Source: UBA3076 sp964646435 (GTDB taxonomy: Bacteria; Desulfobacterota; Dissulfuribacteria; Dissulfuribacterales; UBA3076). Taken from it: a stretch of DNA of 16,419 bases. The translations under genes and the position numbers were made by a program. The notes beneath the pieces were generated by a model. It saw nothing but the letters and a program-made list of their open reading frames with translations. It searched no databases and was not told where the DNA came from. The stretch spans positions 1 to 16,419 of the forward strand of contig CAZYEJ010000049.1 in the NCBI GenBank assembly GCA_964646435.1. Direction: 5' to 3'. Shown in pieces: positions 1-7,236 of the stretch. Numbering within the stretch: position 1 is the first letter of the stretch; each line of letters begins with the position of its first letter.

Positions 1-81
1 TTTAAAAGAGAAGTTTTTTAGCTTGACAGGGGTAAGATAGGATGTCCCCCTTTTCGCCCGACCAACAACGATGGCACCGGA

Positions 82-684
82 GTGTCTCCCGAAACCCAGG
101 ATGCCGGTCCGAACAACGGAGATGGAAACGGAGATGGAACTTTAGACAGCAAGCAGACAACCGTTGCCTCGCTTCCCGCGGCAACCGGCGGCGGCTATAT
201 AACCGTGAGCTCAACAAGTCCCTGCAACCAGATTGAACAGGTACAAGCCTATACCTATGAATCAGTGGGCACAAATGATTATAGTTACAATTATCCCTTC
301 GGTTTGGTTGGTTTCAGGTTTTTCTGTTCGCCGGCAACGGTGAAGATTTACTACCATGGGGTCGATAGTCTTGACGGATACATCTACCGTAAGTACGGTC
401 CCACCCCGGCTGACTGGGGAGTTTCCCTCTGGTACACAATGCCGGGAGTGACCTTTGGGACAAAGGAGATAGGAGGAGCGACGGTTCCCTATGCGGAGTT
501 CGTACTGACGGAGAGCCAACTGGGTGACGATACTGACGGTCTTCCCATTATTGACCAGGGAGGTCCTGCACTACCGGGTGGCCCCACAGCCGTTCCTACC
601 CTGAATGAATGGGGGATGATCATCTTATCTTTGCTTATGGCTGTATCTGCTTTTATTGTAATTCGGCGACGGCAGCAGGCCTGA
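82..684 (+). CDS. Choice-of-anchor U domain protein with IPTL-CTERM sorting signal, N-terminally truncated
   Basis: This is the C-terminal part of a secreted or envelope-anchored protein. The first residues carry a Ca-binding-like Asn/Asp/Gly run (NNGDGNGDG), and residues about 1-150 resemble the choice-of-anchor U domain (KYGPTP motif near the middle). Residues about 169-200 form a tripartite C-terminal sorting signal: VPTLNEWG, a hydrophobic helix, then a basic tail (IRRRQ). This matches the IPTL-CTERM class, which is normally processed by an exosortase/rhombosortase-type system at the inner membrane. Recognisable domain sequence (TNNDGTG) begins upstream of the GTG at 82, and the frame is open only back to a stop at 19-21. 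There is no signal peptide and no clear ribosome binding site. The gene is therefore probably 5'-truncated, either a remnant or a disrupted gene. The domain assignment is from family memory; the start is uncertain. Confidence 0.7.
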   Translation: MSPETQDAGPNNGDGNGDGTLDSKQTTVASLPAATGGGYITVSSTSPCNQIEQVQAYTYESVGTNDYSYNYPFGLVGFRFFCSPATVKIYYHGVDSLDGYIYRKYGPTPADWGVSLWYTMPGVTFGTKEIGGATVPYAEFVLTESQLGDDTDGLPIIDQGGPALPGGPTAVPTLNEWGMIILSLLMAVSAFIVIRRRQQA

Positions 685-712
685 TCTTGATCTGAAAATA
701 TATAGTTTATCA

Positions 713-745
713 AAAGGCAGGGGATGCTTCGCCCCTGCCTTTTTA
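713..745 (+). terminator. Strong rho-independent terminator
   Basis: An 11-bp stem (AAAGGCAGGGG pairing with CCCCTGCCTTT) with an 8-nt loop is followed by T residues and lies 29 nt after the stop of the IPTL-CTERM gene. The A-run on the left and the T-run on the right make it potentially bidirectional. Confidence 0.9.
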
Positions 746-839
746 ATTTTGGCTCGTTAAAAAACCAGGTTTGCTTTGCACATCCTTACCACCCAAGGTG
801 TCGGCTGGCTTTCTGAATCGCTCGAAAAGCGATTTCCTA

Positions 840-1178
840 TCACCTTATTACTATCTCAACCCTTCTGTTTTTCTGCCGTCCCTCTGGGTTGTCAGACCCG
901 TCTGAATTGGCATTTGGTGCCATTGGTCTGGTTTCACCATAGCCAACTGTTTTTATGGTGTCCGCGCTTATTCCTGCGTTTTCTGAAAGCCACTTTTTCA
1001 CTGATTCAGCTCTTTTTTCTGAAAGCCGCTGATTATAGGCATCCGACCCTTTTGAATCAGTATGATCTGCTATGATGACCTGCGGGCTTTTGTACACATT
1101 AACGATGTCCCCAACCTTCTTTAGCGTGGACTTGGCATCAGAATGAATATCCCATGTGTCAAAATCAAACAGAGGGAT
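840..1178 (-). pseudogene. OmpA C-terminal peptidoglycan-binding domain, orphan fragment
   Basis: The minus-strand frame encodes about 113 residues of an OmpA-like domain and ends at a TGA at 840-842. It has the usual order: an FDFDTW strand, an HTDSKG motif, then NQRLSEKRAESVKKWL, VGYGETRP and a final EGRQKNRRVEI. In intact proteins this domain binds peptidoglycan in the periplasm, with Asp and Arg contacting diaminopimelate. Here the frame is closed by a TAG at 1179-1181 just before the domain. There is no signal sequence, barrel or lipobox, and the sequence next to it belongs to a transposase tail. GTG codons inside the domain could initiate but would yield a cytoplasmic half-domain. I read it as a truncated remnant of a larger OmpA-family gene. 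Confidence 0.8.
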
Positions 1179-1191
1179 CTAGGAGACGGAG

Positions 1192-1371
1192 TTAGTTTAA
1201 TAGTTTAACATCATCCTTTTGTGCAAATTTTTCACCTCGCTTGATGGCCTGTAAGACTGAAGGCCGGGATATACCGAAATACCGGGCCAATTCCTTCCAA
1301 AAGATGCCGGAACCTTTGGATACCGGTTGCCCCCCCTCCGGTAATCTCACCAGGAAAGCTACATCCCGCAT
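1192..1371 (-). pseudogene. C-terminal tail of a RAYT-like (Y1) transposase
   Basis: The minus strand encodes about 59 residues ending at a TAA (1192-1194). The segment WKELARYFGISRPSVLQAIKRG, followed by EKF, resembles the C-terminal helix-turn-helix found in REP-associated tyrosine transposases of deltaproteobacteria. A related tail is present at the end of the intact transposase at 12369-13370. No HUH motif or catalytic tyrosine is present, so this is only a tail. The frame stays open upstream, but that stretch grades into group II intron sequence, so the real junction lies somewhere around 1370-1410. The fragment abuts the orphan OmpA domain on its other side. The family assignment rests on a short region and is moderate. 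Confidence 0.5.
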
Positions 1372-1667
1372 GGCAGACAGGCCTCCCCGGATAAGAGCGT
1401 GAACCTTCGCTACACAACCGCAGCATTTATCCTATCTCCAGAACCCTGGGCTTTGTTACGTGCTACTAACTTACCCAGAGACTGGGCCTTATATGCTATT
1501 TCTGTCCGTCGGCTCACAGCTTTGCACTCCGGCTTTCTTCAGACACTACCTCGCGATATCGCCCTTGCCTTCGGCTAGTACTTTCGCTACCATCATAAAA
1601 TGATGGAACGGGGTTCATATACAGGGGACTTCCACCCCATAAGTTCACGCCCATGTCGGGCGTACAC
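1372..1667 (-). mobile_element. 5' portion of a group II intron (domain I region), truncated
   Basis: Read on the minus strand, the element starts with GTGTACGCCC, a good match to the GUGYG 5' end of group II introns. Characteristic domain I blocks follow: a GGGGTGGAAGTCCCC hairpin, CTAGCCGAAGGCAAGGG, GCGAGGTAGTGTCTGAAG, a GCCGGAG...CAAA block, and then CAGAAATAGCATATAAGG. This order is typical of the chloroplast-like class of bacterial introns. No reverse transcriptase/maturase frame follows, and the sequence runs into a transposase tail at about 1370-1410, so only the 5' several hundred bases survive. The other two intron pieces in this window are 3' ends on the same strand. Confidence 0.75.
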
Positions 1668-1686
1668 AAGGCACTGGACCCGACTG

Positions 1687-1731
1687 CGCTTCTCGGAGCC
1701 TTCAGGGTGCAAGCACCCTGCGTCTCCAGCG
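1687..1731. repeat. Imperfect hairpin in the 5' exon of the intron fragment
   Basis: A perfect core palindrome (CAGGGTGC-AA-GCACCCTG, 1703-1720) is extended by GGAG/CTCC and CGCT/AGCG arms. It lies 20 bp upstream (in intron orientation) of the intron 5' end and between that end and the fic stop codon. It may have served as the insertion landmark, or as a terminator-like structure, but there is no T-run. Confidence 0.5.
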
Positions 1732-1764
1732 ATGCTCGCGGGTCAGCGCCGCGATTGGGCTGGA

Positions 1765-2886
1765 TTAACCTAGAACTCTAAGGTTGAGAGAATATTTGTC
1801 GTTTTCGTCAACAAGAAGAAATTTTTCAGAAACCAATTTTTTTAAATCGCGTCTTGCAGTCTGGGTAGTTACTTTGCTGTACAAAATTGAAAATGGGCTG
1901 TTTTCCCGCAATTCCTTTTTGGTGAAAGTTGCCGGGTTGTCTAAAAGCAAAGACAGCAGCTCAAATTGTCTTGTCGTAAGTCTTTTCTTTTGCTTTTCGA
2001 ATCTGTAAAAATCTTTTAGCGAAAATTTTCTTATGAAGTGAACAATAATCTCTTTGATTTTTGACAAACTATCAACAGATGCTTCCAGGCAAAACTTCAA
2101 GAAAGGAGTGGCGTCTCTTTTTAACTTGATCCCTTTTGAGAACGAATTGTAATATTCGTCTACATTCCTATAATAATAATTGGAAAGTTCGCGAGGGACA
2201 TGCTTTATGTTTGCAGACTGGAGCAGAATAGCTTCAATAAGTCTAGCGGTTCTGCCGTTTCCGTCCCAGAATGGATGAATGATGCAAAAATAGTAATGCG
2301 AAAGTGAGGCTCGAATAAATGGGTTGATATGCAAAACCTCTTCACTGTTAACCCATTCAACGAACTCCCTCATCAAGTTTCGTATATCTTTAAGAATTTT
2401 GGGCGGAGTATACACTCCACCGTGGGCTTTATCGCCGACATGCACAAGGCCATTCCTGTATTTTCCGGGTACATTGTTTTCATCTGGCACCTCACTAGTT
2501 ATTATTTTATGAAGCTCACAAATTAGTTCTTCGCTTAAAGCAAAAGGTTCCGTAGCCGGTTCAATGCTAGAAAGGAGAGTGTAGGCTTTTATGAGATTCT
2601 TGATTTCTTGCTGGTCTTTTTTGGTATAAATTTCTACCTTTTCTCCTTTGGCAATTTTTTTTACATCATCACCAGTTATTGGGTTGCCTTCAATCGCAGC
2701 TGTGCCAGAGATAGAGCTATACATGATATCTGGCTGAATTTGTGAGGCCAACTCAGGAAGAATCGGCAGGTCAACAATGGTTTCGTTTAGGACGGTAGCT
2801 CGGACCAAGAGGCTATCAATCTGAGAAGAATCATATTTTTCGTTAAAATAAAACTTCCCAGACTTAAATGTTAAAACTTCTCTCAT
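1765..2886 (-). CDS. fic: Fic family protein adenylyltransferase, class II
   Basis: The 373-residue product is predicted to transfer AMP (or another nucleotide moiety) from a nucleotide substrate to a Ser/Thr/Tyr hydroxyl of a target protein in the cytoplasm. The active-site motif HPFWDGNGRTAR is complete at about residues 204-215, with catalytic His204. An N-terminal inhibitory motif (T-A-A-I-E-G-N, about residues 62-68, fitting [S/T]xxxE[G/N]) makes it an intramolecularly inhibited class II Fic. The flap GGVYTPP lies about 50 residues before the active site. The C-terminal 65 residues look like a winged helix (TTRQFELLSLLLDNP, then TQTARRDLKKLV), common in stand-alone Fic proteins. I chose the ATG at 2886 because GGAG sits 6 nt upstream; a TTG at 2964 would add 26 hydrophobic residues without support. 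No antitoxin gene adjoins it. The target is unknown. Confidence 0.9.
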   Translation of the reverse strand: MREVLTFKSGKFYFNEKYDSSQIDSLLVRATVLNETIVDLPILPELASQIQPDIMYSSISGTAAIEGNPITGDDVKKIAKGEKVEIYTKKDQQEIKNLIKAYTLLSSIEPATEPFALSEELICELHKIITSEVPDENNVPGKYRNGLVHVGDKAHGGVYTPPKILKDIRNLMREFVEWVNSEEVLHINPFIRASLSHYYFCIIHPFWDGNGRTARLIEAILLQSANIKHVPRELSNYYYRNVDEYYNSFSKGIKLKRDATPFLKFCLEASVDSLSKIKEIIVHFIRKFSLKDFYRFEKQKKRLTTRQFELLSLLLDNPATFTKKELRENSPFSILYSKVTTQTARRDLKKLVSEKFLLVDENDKYSLNLRVLG

Positions 2887-3025
2887 AAGAGACTCCGTAT
2901 ATGTACAAATAAATGTAACATAAAACAGTAGACAATACGTGCTGTTACCATTATTACCAAACAAAATGTGTCACTGATAATATTGCGCTATATGAATACA
3001 AAAAGCAAGAAAAAAATGCCCAACA

Positions 3026-3271
3026 GGTATAAGCACCCGAAGTCTTTCGATGATTTCTAAAAAGCTAATCGGACGCAAGATATCGGCAGGCGAGGTCAGC
3101 AATGTTAATAATGAACTTATAGAAGCAGCAGAAAAGTGGCGAACCCGCGATTTATCAGAAACATCGTTCAAGTATATTTTTGTAGATGGTGTTTGCTTTG
3201 ATATGCGCATCGGGAAAAATATTGAGAGCGTTCCTGTTCTCGTTGCTATTGGTGTTAAAAAGACAGGGTAG
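3026..3271 (+). pseudogene. IS256 (mutator) family transposase, internal fragment
   Basis: About 81 residues match the region before and around the first catalytic Asp of IS256-type DDE transposases. The sequence runs GISTRSLS, LIGRKIS, then EKWRTRDL, KYIFVDGV (Asp of the DDE triad) and VPVLVAIGV, and ends in a TAG. Full transposases are about 400 residues, so both the N-terminus and most of the catalytic domain are missing. No terminal inverted repeats are visible. The last in-frame bases run into the terminator of the adjacent tRNA-His gene, so the fragment is pinned between the tRNA locus and fic. An internal ATG at 3050 is not a credible gene start. Confidence 0.8.
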
Positions 3272-3289
3272 CAATAGGGTAGCAAAACT

Positions 3290-3321
3290 AAAAAAGAGTC
3301 ACAAACGAATGCTTGTAACTC
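3290..3321 (-). terminator. Terminator of tRNA-His
   Basis: On the minus strand a 9-bp stem (GAGTTACAA with TTGTGACTC, one G-T pair) encloses an 8-nt loop and is followed by six T residues. It lies 11 bases after the CCA end of the tRNA. Confidence 0.85.
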
Positions 3322-3332
3322 ATTGATTTCAT

Positions 3333-3409
3333 TGGGGTGAGCGATGGGAATCGAACCCACAGCCTTCGGGGCCACAACCCGACGCTCTAACCGTTGAGCT
3401 ACGCCCACC
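3333..3409 (-). tRNA. tRNA-His (GTG), CCA encoded
   Basis: A full cloverleaf can be folded on the minus strand. It has acceptor GTGGGCG with CGCTCAC, a GCTC/GAGC D-stem, anticodon stem TCGGG/CCCGA with loop TTGTGGC (anticodon GTG), and T-arm GTGGG-TTCGATT-CCCAT. The extra 5' G (G-1, 3409) facing C73 is the identity signature of histidine tRNAs. The CCA is encoded (3333-3335). The 3' side of this tRNA borders transposon debris, so it may be an integration site. Confidence 0.97.
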
Positions 3410-3805
3410 ACTAATTTTTAATATATTACCATATATTTTCCAGGTCTGCACACGTTCGATGTCTATTGTCATCTCCTTATTTAAAAAAACATTTTCAAAA
3501 TATTAAACAAAACGTCTGGAAAAATCGATAAAGATAAGGGTCTGGAAATTTAGTCATAGGCATAAGAGCGTAAATATTCATGGCAAGTGGTTTTGAATAG
3601 CTGTAAAATGGCAATAATTAGTTAATTATTTCTTGATGGTTAACAAAAAAGACTGGATATTTGAATGGAAAATTATATACTTGAATATCTTGCCGGGGAA
3701 AAGGTTTTTAATACAGAATACTGTTGGGTACTTTTTGGTAAATCCGCCCTTGGCAAAAAAGGAAATTCTGTCTAATATCAATCTGGAGACTCCCAAAGGA
3801 TAGCA
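3410..3805. other. AT-rich intergenic region between tRNA-His and mltD
   Basis: About 400 bases without a convincing gene. It presumably holds the divergent promoters of tRNA-His (minus) and mltD (plus), but I cannot name convincing -35/-10 pairs. A short palindrome (AATTAGTTAATT, near 3617) is the only regular structure I noticed. Confidence 0.5.
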
Positions 3806-3844
3806 ATGTCAAATCAGGTTATAATCAGCACATCTTTAAAATAA
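3806..3844 (+). CDS. Possible 12-residue leader peptide upstream of mltD
   Basis: A tiny frame (MSNQVIISTSLK, stop TAA at 3842-3844) has a good Shine-Dalgarno (AAAGGA, 3795-3800) 5 nt before its ATG. It ends 5 nt before the mltD start, which itself has no visible Shine-Dalgarno. The arrangement suggests translational coupling. There is no evidence of expression, and a frame this short can occur by chance. Confidence 0.3.
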   Translation: MSNQVIISTSLK

Positions 3845-3849
3845 AACAA

Positions 3850-5664
3850 ATGAAACTTCCTTGTATTAAAAAGGCAATCCCTCTTTTTTTGCTGAGTCTT
3901 ATCTTTGGCTGCTCCGCAGCCAAAGTCACAAACGTGAACCACAATGAATTTTCTGCCAATTGTACTTCCGAAAAAGAAACTCATTTTCAGGATAGCAAAG
4001 AACTCCCGGCCGACATTGCTCCATCAACACGGGAAGACGCTGAAAGTGCAGGAGGACATACAGTCGGACTTTTAGAGAATTCCAAGGGCTACACTAAAGG
4101 TGAAGGAAAAGAACCGAATGGAGAGCAAGATTTTTTAGATGCCGCCCTGGACTATTGCGAGGCATCCCAGGAATTCTGGGCTGAAGGTTACCTGAATAAA
4201 GCCATTGATGCCTTGGATCAGGCATATGAACTCATCCTAAAGGTAGATCCGGAGAGTGATCCGGAATTTATCCAACAAAAGGAAGACCTTAGATTTATGA
4301 TTTCCAAGCGAATTTTGGAAATCCACGCATCGCGATATACTGCAGTAAACGGGAATCACAAGGCCATTCCTTTAATCATGAACAGCCATGTAAAACATGA
4401 GATCCAGAGATTCCAGGGATGCGAAAAGAAATTCTTTATAGAGTCTTGCAAACGTTCAGGGAAGTACCGGGACGAAATCGTTAATGCCTTGAAAGAAGCT
4501 GGACTGCCGGAAGATCTCTCATGGTTGCCCCTTATCGAAAGTGGGTTCAAAGTAAAGGCATTATCCTGTGCCCGTGCCCTTGGACTGTGGCAATTCATTC
4601 CCTCCACTGGCTACAAATTTGGTCTGAACAGAGATAACTGGATTGACGAGAGATTGGACCCTGCCAAGTCCACTGCTGCAGCCATTTCATATCTAGAGGA
4701 ATTGCATCAGATATTTGGGGACTGGACTACTGTTCTCGCAGCATATAACTGCGGTGAAGGGAGGGTCCTACGGAAAATTCGCAGGCAGAAAATCAATTAT
4801 CTTGATAACTTCTGGGATCTATACGAGAAACTTCCAAGGGAAACTGCTCGTTATGTCCCCAGATTTTTGGCTACGCTTTATATAATAAAAAATCCGGAAA
4901 AGTACGGGATAACTTTGGAGGAACCGGATAGACCGATACCATATGAAGTAGTAAACATTGACAAACAGGTCAATTTAGACACAGTTGCCGACAACCTGGA
5001 TATACCTGCCAAAGACCTCGCCGCGCTGAACCCTGAGCTTCGTTATAATGTCACTCCGGGTATCTCCTATGCCGTCAAGGTTCCTCTGGGAAAAGGCGAA
5101 ATCCTTCTTGCCAAAATTGCAGGTATTCCGGAGTGGTCCCCACCCAAAAGGGCTTATGTGTATCACAAGGTTCGAAAAGGAGAGACACTTTCAATTATAG
5201 CCCTTAAGTATCATACGAGTGTTCGAAATATTATTCAGGCAAATAATATTCGCAAAAAACATTTTATACGATCAGGACAAAAACTAAAGATACCTGTTGC
5301 CGGCAGAAGAACTCCAAAACTATTAGCCAAAGGTGCTGCGACTCTTCATAATGGAAAATATTCAGTGAGAAAGGGGGACTCTCTGTGGCTTATCGCCAGA
5401 AATTTCAACACAACAACAAAGGAACTTTGCAGGCTCAACAGTTTGTCGTCAACTCGTCTTCATGTGGGCCAACAGTTAGAAATTACAAAAGAAAAATCCC
5501 AAACTGATTCTGAGAAAAAAGAAATGTATCGCGTCAAACATGGAGATAACCCCTCACAAATTGCCAGGGAGCACAATATGTCTCTGTCCCGATTACTCCA
5601 CATCAATAATCTGAATATTAATTGCAGGATTTATCCAGGACAGGTGCTCGTGGTCAGTAACTAG
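3850..5664 (+). CDS. mltD: Membrane-bound lytic murein transglycosylase D with three LysM domains
   Basis: The 604-residue lipoprotein is predicted to cleave the MurNAc-GlcNAc bond of peptidoglycan, forming 1,6-anhydro ends, in the periplasm. The N-terminus has a Lys-containing signal, a hydrophobic core and a lipobox ending in IFGC (Cys21). Residues about 90-160 are helical and TPR-like. The SLT domain spans about 200-310, with the catalytic Glu230 in PLIESGF, followed by ALGLWQFIPSTG and AAYNCGEGRV. After a linker come three LysM peptidoglycan-binding repeats at about 438-483, 503-548 and 560-603, each starting with a Y/H-x-V-x-x-GD/GE pattern. The third has an atypical GDNPS instead of GDTLS. 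This domain order is standard for MltD. No terminator is obvious downstream; a palindromic element follows. Confidence 0.95.
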   Translation: MKLPCIKKAIPLFLLSLIFGCSAAKVTNVNHNEFSANCTSEKETHFQDSKELPADIAPSTREDAESAGGHTVGLLENSKGYTKGEGKEPNGEQDFLDAALDYCEASQEFWAEGYLNKAIDALDQAYELILKVDPESDPEFIQQKEDLRFMISKRILEIHASRYTAVNGNHKAIPLIMNSHVKHEIQRFQGCEKKFFIESCKRSGKYRDEIVNALKEAGLPEDLSWLPLIESGFKVKALSCARALGLWQFIPSTGYKFGLNRDNWIDERLDPAKSTAAAISYLEELHQIFGDWTTVLAAYNCGEGRVLRKIRRQKINYLDNFWDLYEKLPRETARYVPRFLATLYIIKNPEKYGITLEEPDRPIPYEVVNIDKQVNLDTVADNLDIPAKDLAALNPELRYNVTPGISYAVKVPLGKGEILLAKIAGIPEWSPPKRAYVYHKVRKGETLSIIALKYHTSVRNIIQANNIRKKHFIRSGQKLKIPVAGRRTPKLLAKGAATLHNGKYSVRKGDSLWLIARNFNTTTKELCRLNSLSSTRLHVGQQLEITKEKSQTDSEKKEMYRVKHGDNPSQIAREHNMSLSRLLHINNLNINCRIYPGQVLVVSN

Positions 5665-5740
5665 TCACGGGCAACCATACAAGTCATCCTTCGAAAAAAG
5701 TAATAGGATATTCGGCATCCTTCATGACAAATCAAAAGTA

Positions 5741-5908
5741 GTTTACACTTTATTGATCTTGTGTCTTGGTAGTAAAATTGGAATTGGAAACTTGAAATTG
5801 GGAAAATACTAAAGATATAGATGCGTTACCTAATTTCAAATTTCCAATTCCAATTTTGACATCAGCATTCAATTCGACAATACATACTTTTTTGAAAAAA
5901 GTGTAAAC
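5741..5908. repeat. 168-bp palindromic (MITE-like) element
   Basis: Outer arms GTTTACACTTT (5741-5751) and AAAGTGTAAAC (5898-5908) are perfect inverted repeats. Inside them are 26-bp arms at about 5774-5799 and 5832-5857 that match at 25 of 26 positions as inverted repeats (AATTGGAATTGGAAA core). The whole non-coding stretch 5665-5947 contains nothing else I recognise. The size and nested terminal repeats suggest a miniature inverted-repeat element, but it could also be a structured leader of the cold-shock gene. Confidence 0.65.
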
Positions 5909-5947
5909 CGGTAAAGAGAGAGCATAAGTCTCTTAATGAACTAGTTA

Positions 5948-5983
5948 GTGTCTGAGCGAAAAGGTCGTTCAGACACAATTTTT
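5948..5983 (+). terminator. Hairpin with T-run in the leader of the cold-shock gene
   Basis: An 8-bp stem (GTGTCTGA with TCAGACAC) closes a 13-nt loop that can form two extra CG pairs. It is followed by AATTTTT. It lies 28 bases before the start of the cold-shock gene. It looks like an intrinsic terminator, either ending upstream transcription or acting as an attenuator in the 5' UTR. Confidence 0.6.
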
Positions 5984-6011
5984 AATTCTAAATAAGGAGA
6001 GTGTCGCAATT

Positions 6012-6224
6012 ATGGAAGGTCGAGTAAAATGGTTCAATGACAAGAAGGGTTATGGTTTTATCGAGACGGATAACGAGGGTGATGTCTTTGTACATTATGG
6101 TGCTATCCAAGGGGAAGGATTTCGTTCTCTGCAAGAGGGAGACAAGGTAACTTTTGATATAGAGCAAAGTCCCAGGGGGCCTCAAGCAATCGATGTCAGG
6201 CGGGCTGCCGGCTCTCCAAAATAA
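6012..6224 (+). CDS. Cold-shock domain protein
   Basis: This 70-residue, single-domain OB-fold protein binds single-stranded RNA/DNA and acts as an RNA chaperone in the cytoplasm. RNP1 (KGYGFI, residues 12-17) and RNP2 (DVFVHY, 24-29) are both intact, and the N-terminal GRVKWFN is typical of the family. A Shine-Dalgarno (AAGGAGA, 5994-6000) lies 11 nt before the ATG. The upstream region carries a terminator-like hairpin and a long palindrome, so regulation through the leader is possible; many csp mRNAs are controlled this way. The last 29 bases overlap the 3' end of the convergent methyltransferase gene on the other strand. Confidence 0.95.
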   Translation: MEGRVKWFNDKKGYGFIETDNEGDVFVHYGAIQGEGFRSLQEGDKVTFDIEQSPRGPQAIDVRRAAGSPK

Positions 6225-7236
6225 AAAATAGTCCTTTGGGGGAGTGGGCCATAGTACCTTCAAACGTGCTTTTCGTGGCGCAACGTACAGAAAAGGACCC
6301 TTTGAAGATTTTTGTTATCTCTTCCTTGGTAAAACGATAAGGACCCCTGTCTCCCGGCTCTTCACGACTGAACACCTTTAGAAAAAGCCTGCCGCCGGGA
6401 CGAATGACTTCTGCAACATGGTGGACATACTGTTCACGCTCTTCAGGAGGAATACCGTGAAAGCATCCACGGTCAAAAACATAATCAAAACTTCCGAAAT
6501 AAACCAAGGGCTGGCAGACATCAGCTATTTCATATACAAGATGCGGATTTAAAGTGCCAAAACGAAGACGGGTTTGCTCAACTGCAGCGGTAGCTATATC
6601 AACAGCTACAACTTCATATCCCAGGGCTGCCAGCCTGGCCGCGGCTGTGCCCGGCCCGGATCCCAGCTCAAGCAAACGTCCGGGTAAAGGGGCATATTCT
6701 GATAGAGCTATGATCAGGTCTTCGTCAAGACAATCAGTATACCAGGGCATATCCTCAACCAAGACCGTATTATAGAAATCCTCCCAGGTTTGGCCGCTAG
6801 GACCTCGACCTCTTTTTCCGGATAATTCGGACCCGGGTTTCATTAGATCCGAGAGGATACCCCTGGCCACTAGTTCAATACTATGGTTGTCAGGGTCTTT
6901 AAGAGTGAGCACCAGCTCTGTTCCCAGCCGTTCTGACGGGCCATCCACTTGAAGCCTCAATGCCTTGAGCCTGTCTTGAGCTTGCAGGAGCTCCGATATT
7001 GGTAACCAGAAGGTTACTGTTATCCTGTCCTTTTTTGAATGGCTCTCCACAAGTCGCAGGGCAGTCTGACCGGTTGATACCTCCCATGTTCCATTCGGCA
7101 AAGCCCTTGCCATCATGCCGAGCTTGTCTCTGTAAAATACCAGGGACTTCGAACGATTACTCACCGGCACAATCACACAGCGCATGTCTCGCAACACGAG
7201 TGGGACCTCAAGGGCTTGAGCAATATGGTTTTTCAC
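6196..7236 (-). CDS. VOC (glyoxalase-like) domain fused to a class I SAM methyltransferase
   Basis: Two domains are joined. With the GTG at 7236 as start, residues about 18-125 form a VOC/bleomycin-resistance fold (FYRDKLGM near the start, LKDPDNHSIEL near the end). Residues about 149-343 form a Rossmann SAM-dependent methyltransferase. Its motif I is LELGSGPGT, followed by an acidic strand end (VVAVDIA), FDYVFDRGCFH and RPGGRLFLKV. The latter resembles the TPMT/TehB-like group, which methylates sulfur, selenium, tellurium or small-molecule acceptors, but the substrate cannot be told. I preferred GTG 7236 because GGGGGA lies 8 nt upstream; an ATG at 7281 would add 15 residues. The gene converges on and overlaps the cold-shock gene by 29 bases. 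It is divergent from tRNA-Gly. Confidence 0.85.
   Translation of the reverse strand: MKNHIAQALEVPLVLRDMRCVIVPVSNRSKSLVFYRDKLGMMARALPNGTWEVSTGQTALRLVESHSKKDRITVTFWLPISELLQAQDRLKALRLQVDGPSERLGTELVLTLKDPDNHSIELVARGILSDLMKPGSELSGKRGRGPSGQTWEDFYNTVLVEDMPWYTDCLDEDLIIALSEYAPLPGRLLELGSGPGTAAARLAALGYEVVAVDIATAAVEQTRLRFGTLNPHLVYEIADVCQPLVYFGSFDYVFDRGCFHGIPPEEREQYVHHVAEVIRPGGRLFLKVFSREEPGDRGPYRFTKEEITKIFKGSFSVRCATKSTFEGTMAHSPKGLFFILESRQPA

Noticed and set aside
1..45. Promoter with TTGACA for the IPTL-CTERM gene
   Set aside because: A TTGACA-like hexamer occurs at 24-28, but no -10 or start codon with a Shine-Dalgarno follows, and the protein homology is already in mid-domain.
816..834. Hairpin AATCGCT/AGCGATT as terminator of the OmpA fragment
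   Set aside because: No T-run on the minus-strand side; the nearby 713-745 structure is the real terminator.
1232..1426. 64-residue minus-strand coding frame
   Set aside because: It is out of frame with the recognisable transposase tail and runs through group II intron RNA sequence; no family resemblance.
2971..3411. 146-residue minus-strand frame covering tRNA-His
   Set aside because: It runs through the tRNA, its terminator and the antisense of the IS256 remnant, so it is not a gene.
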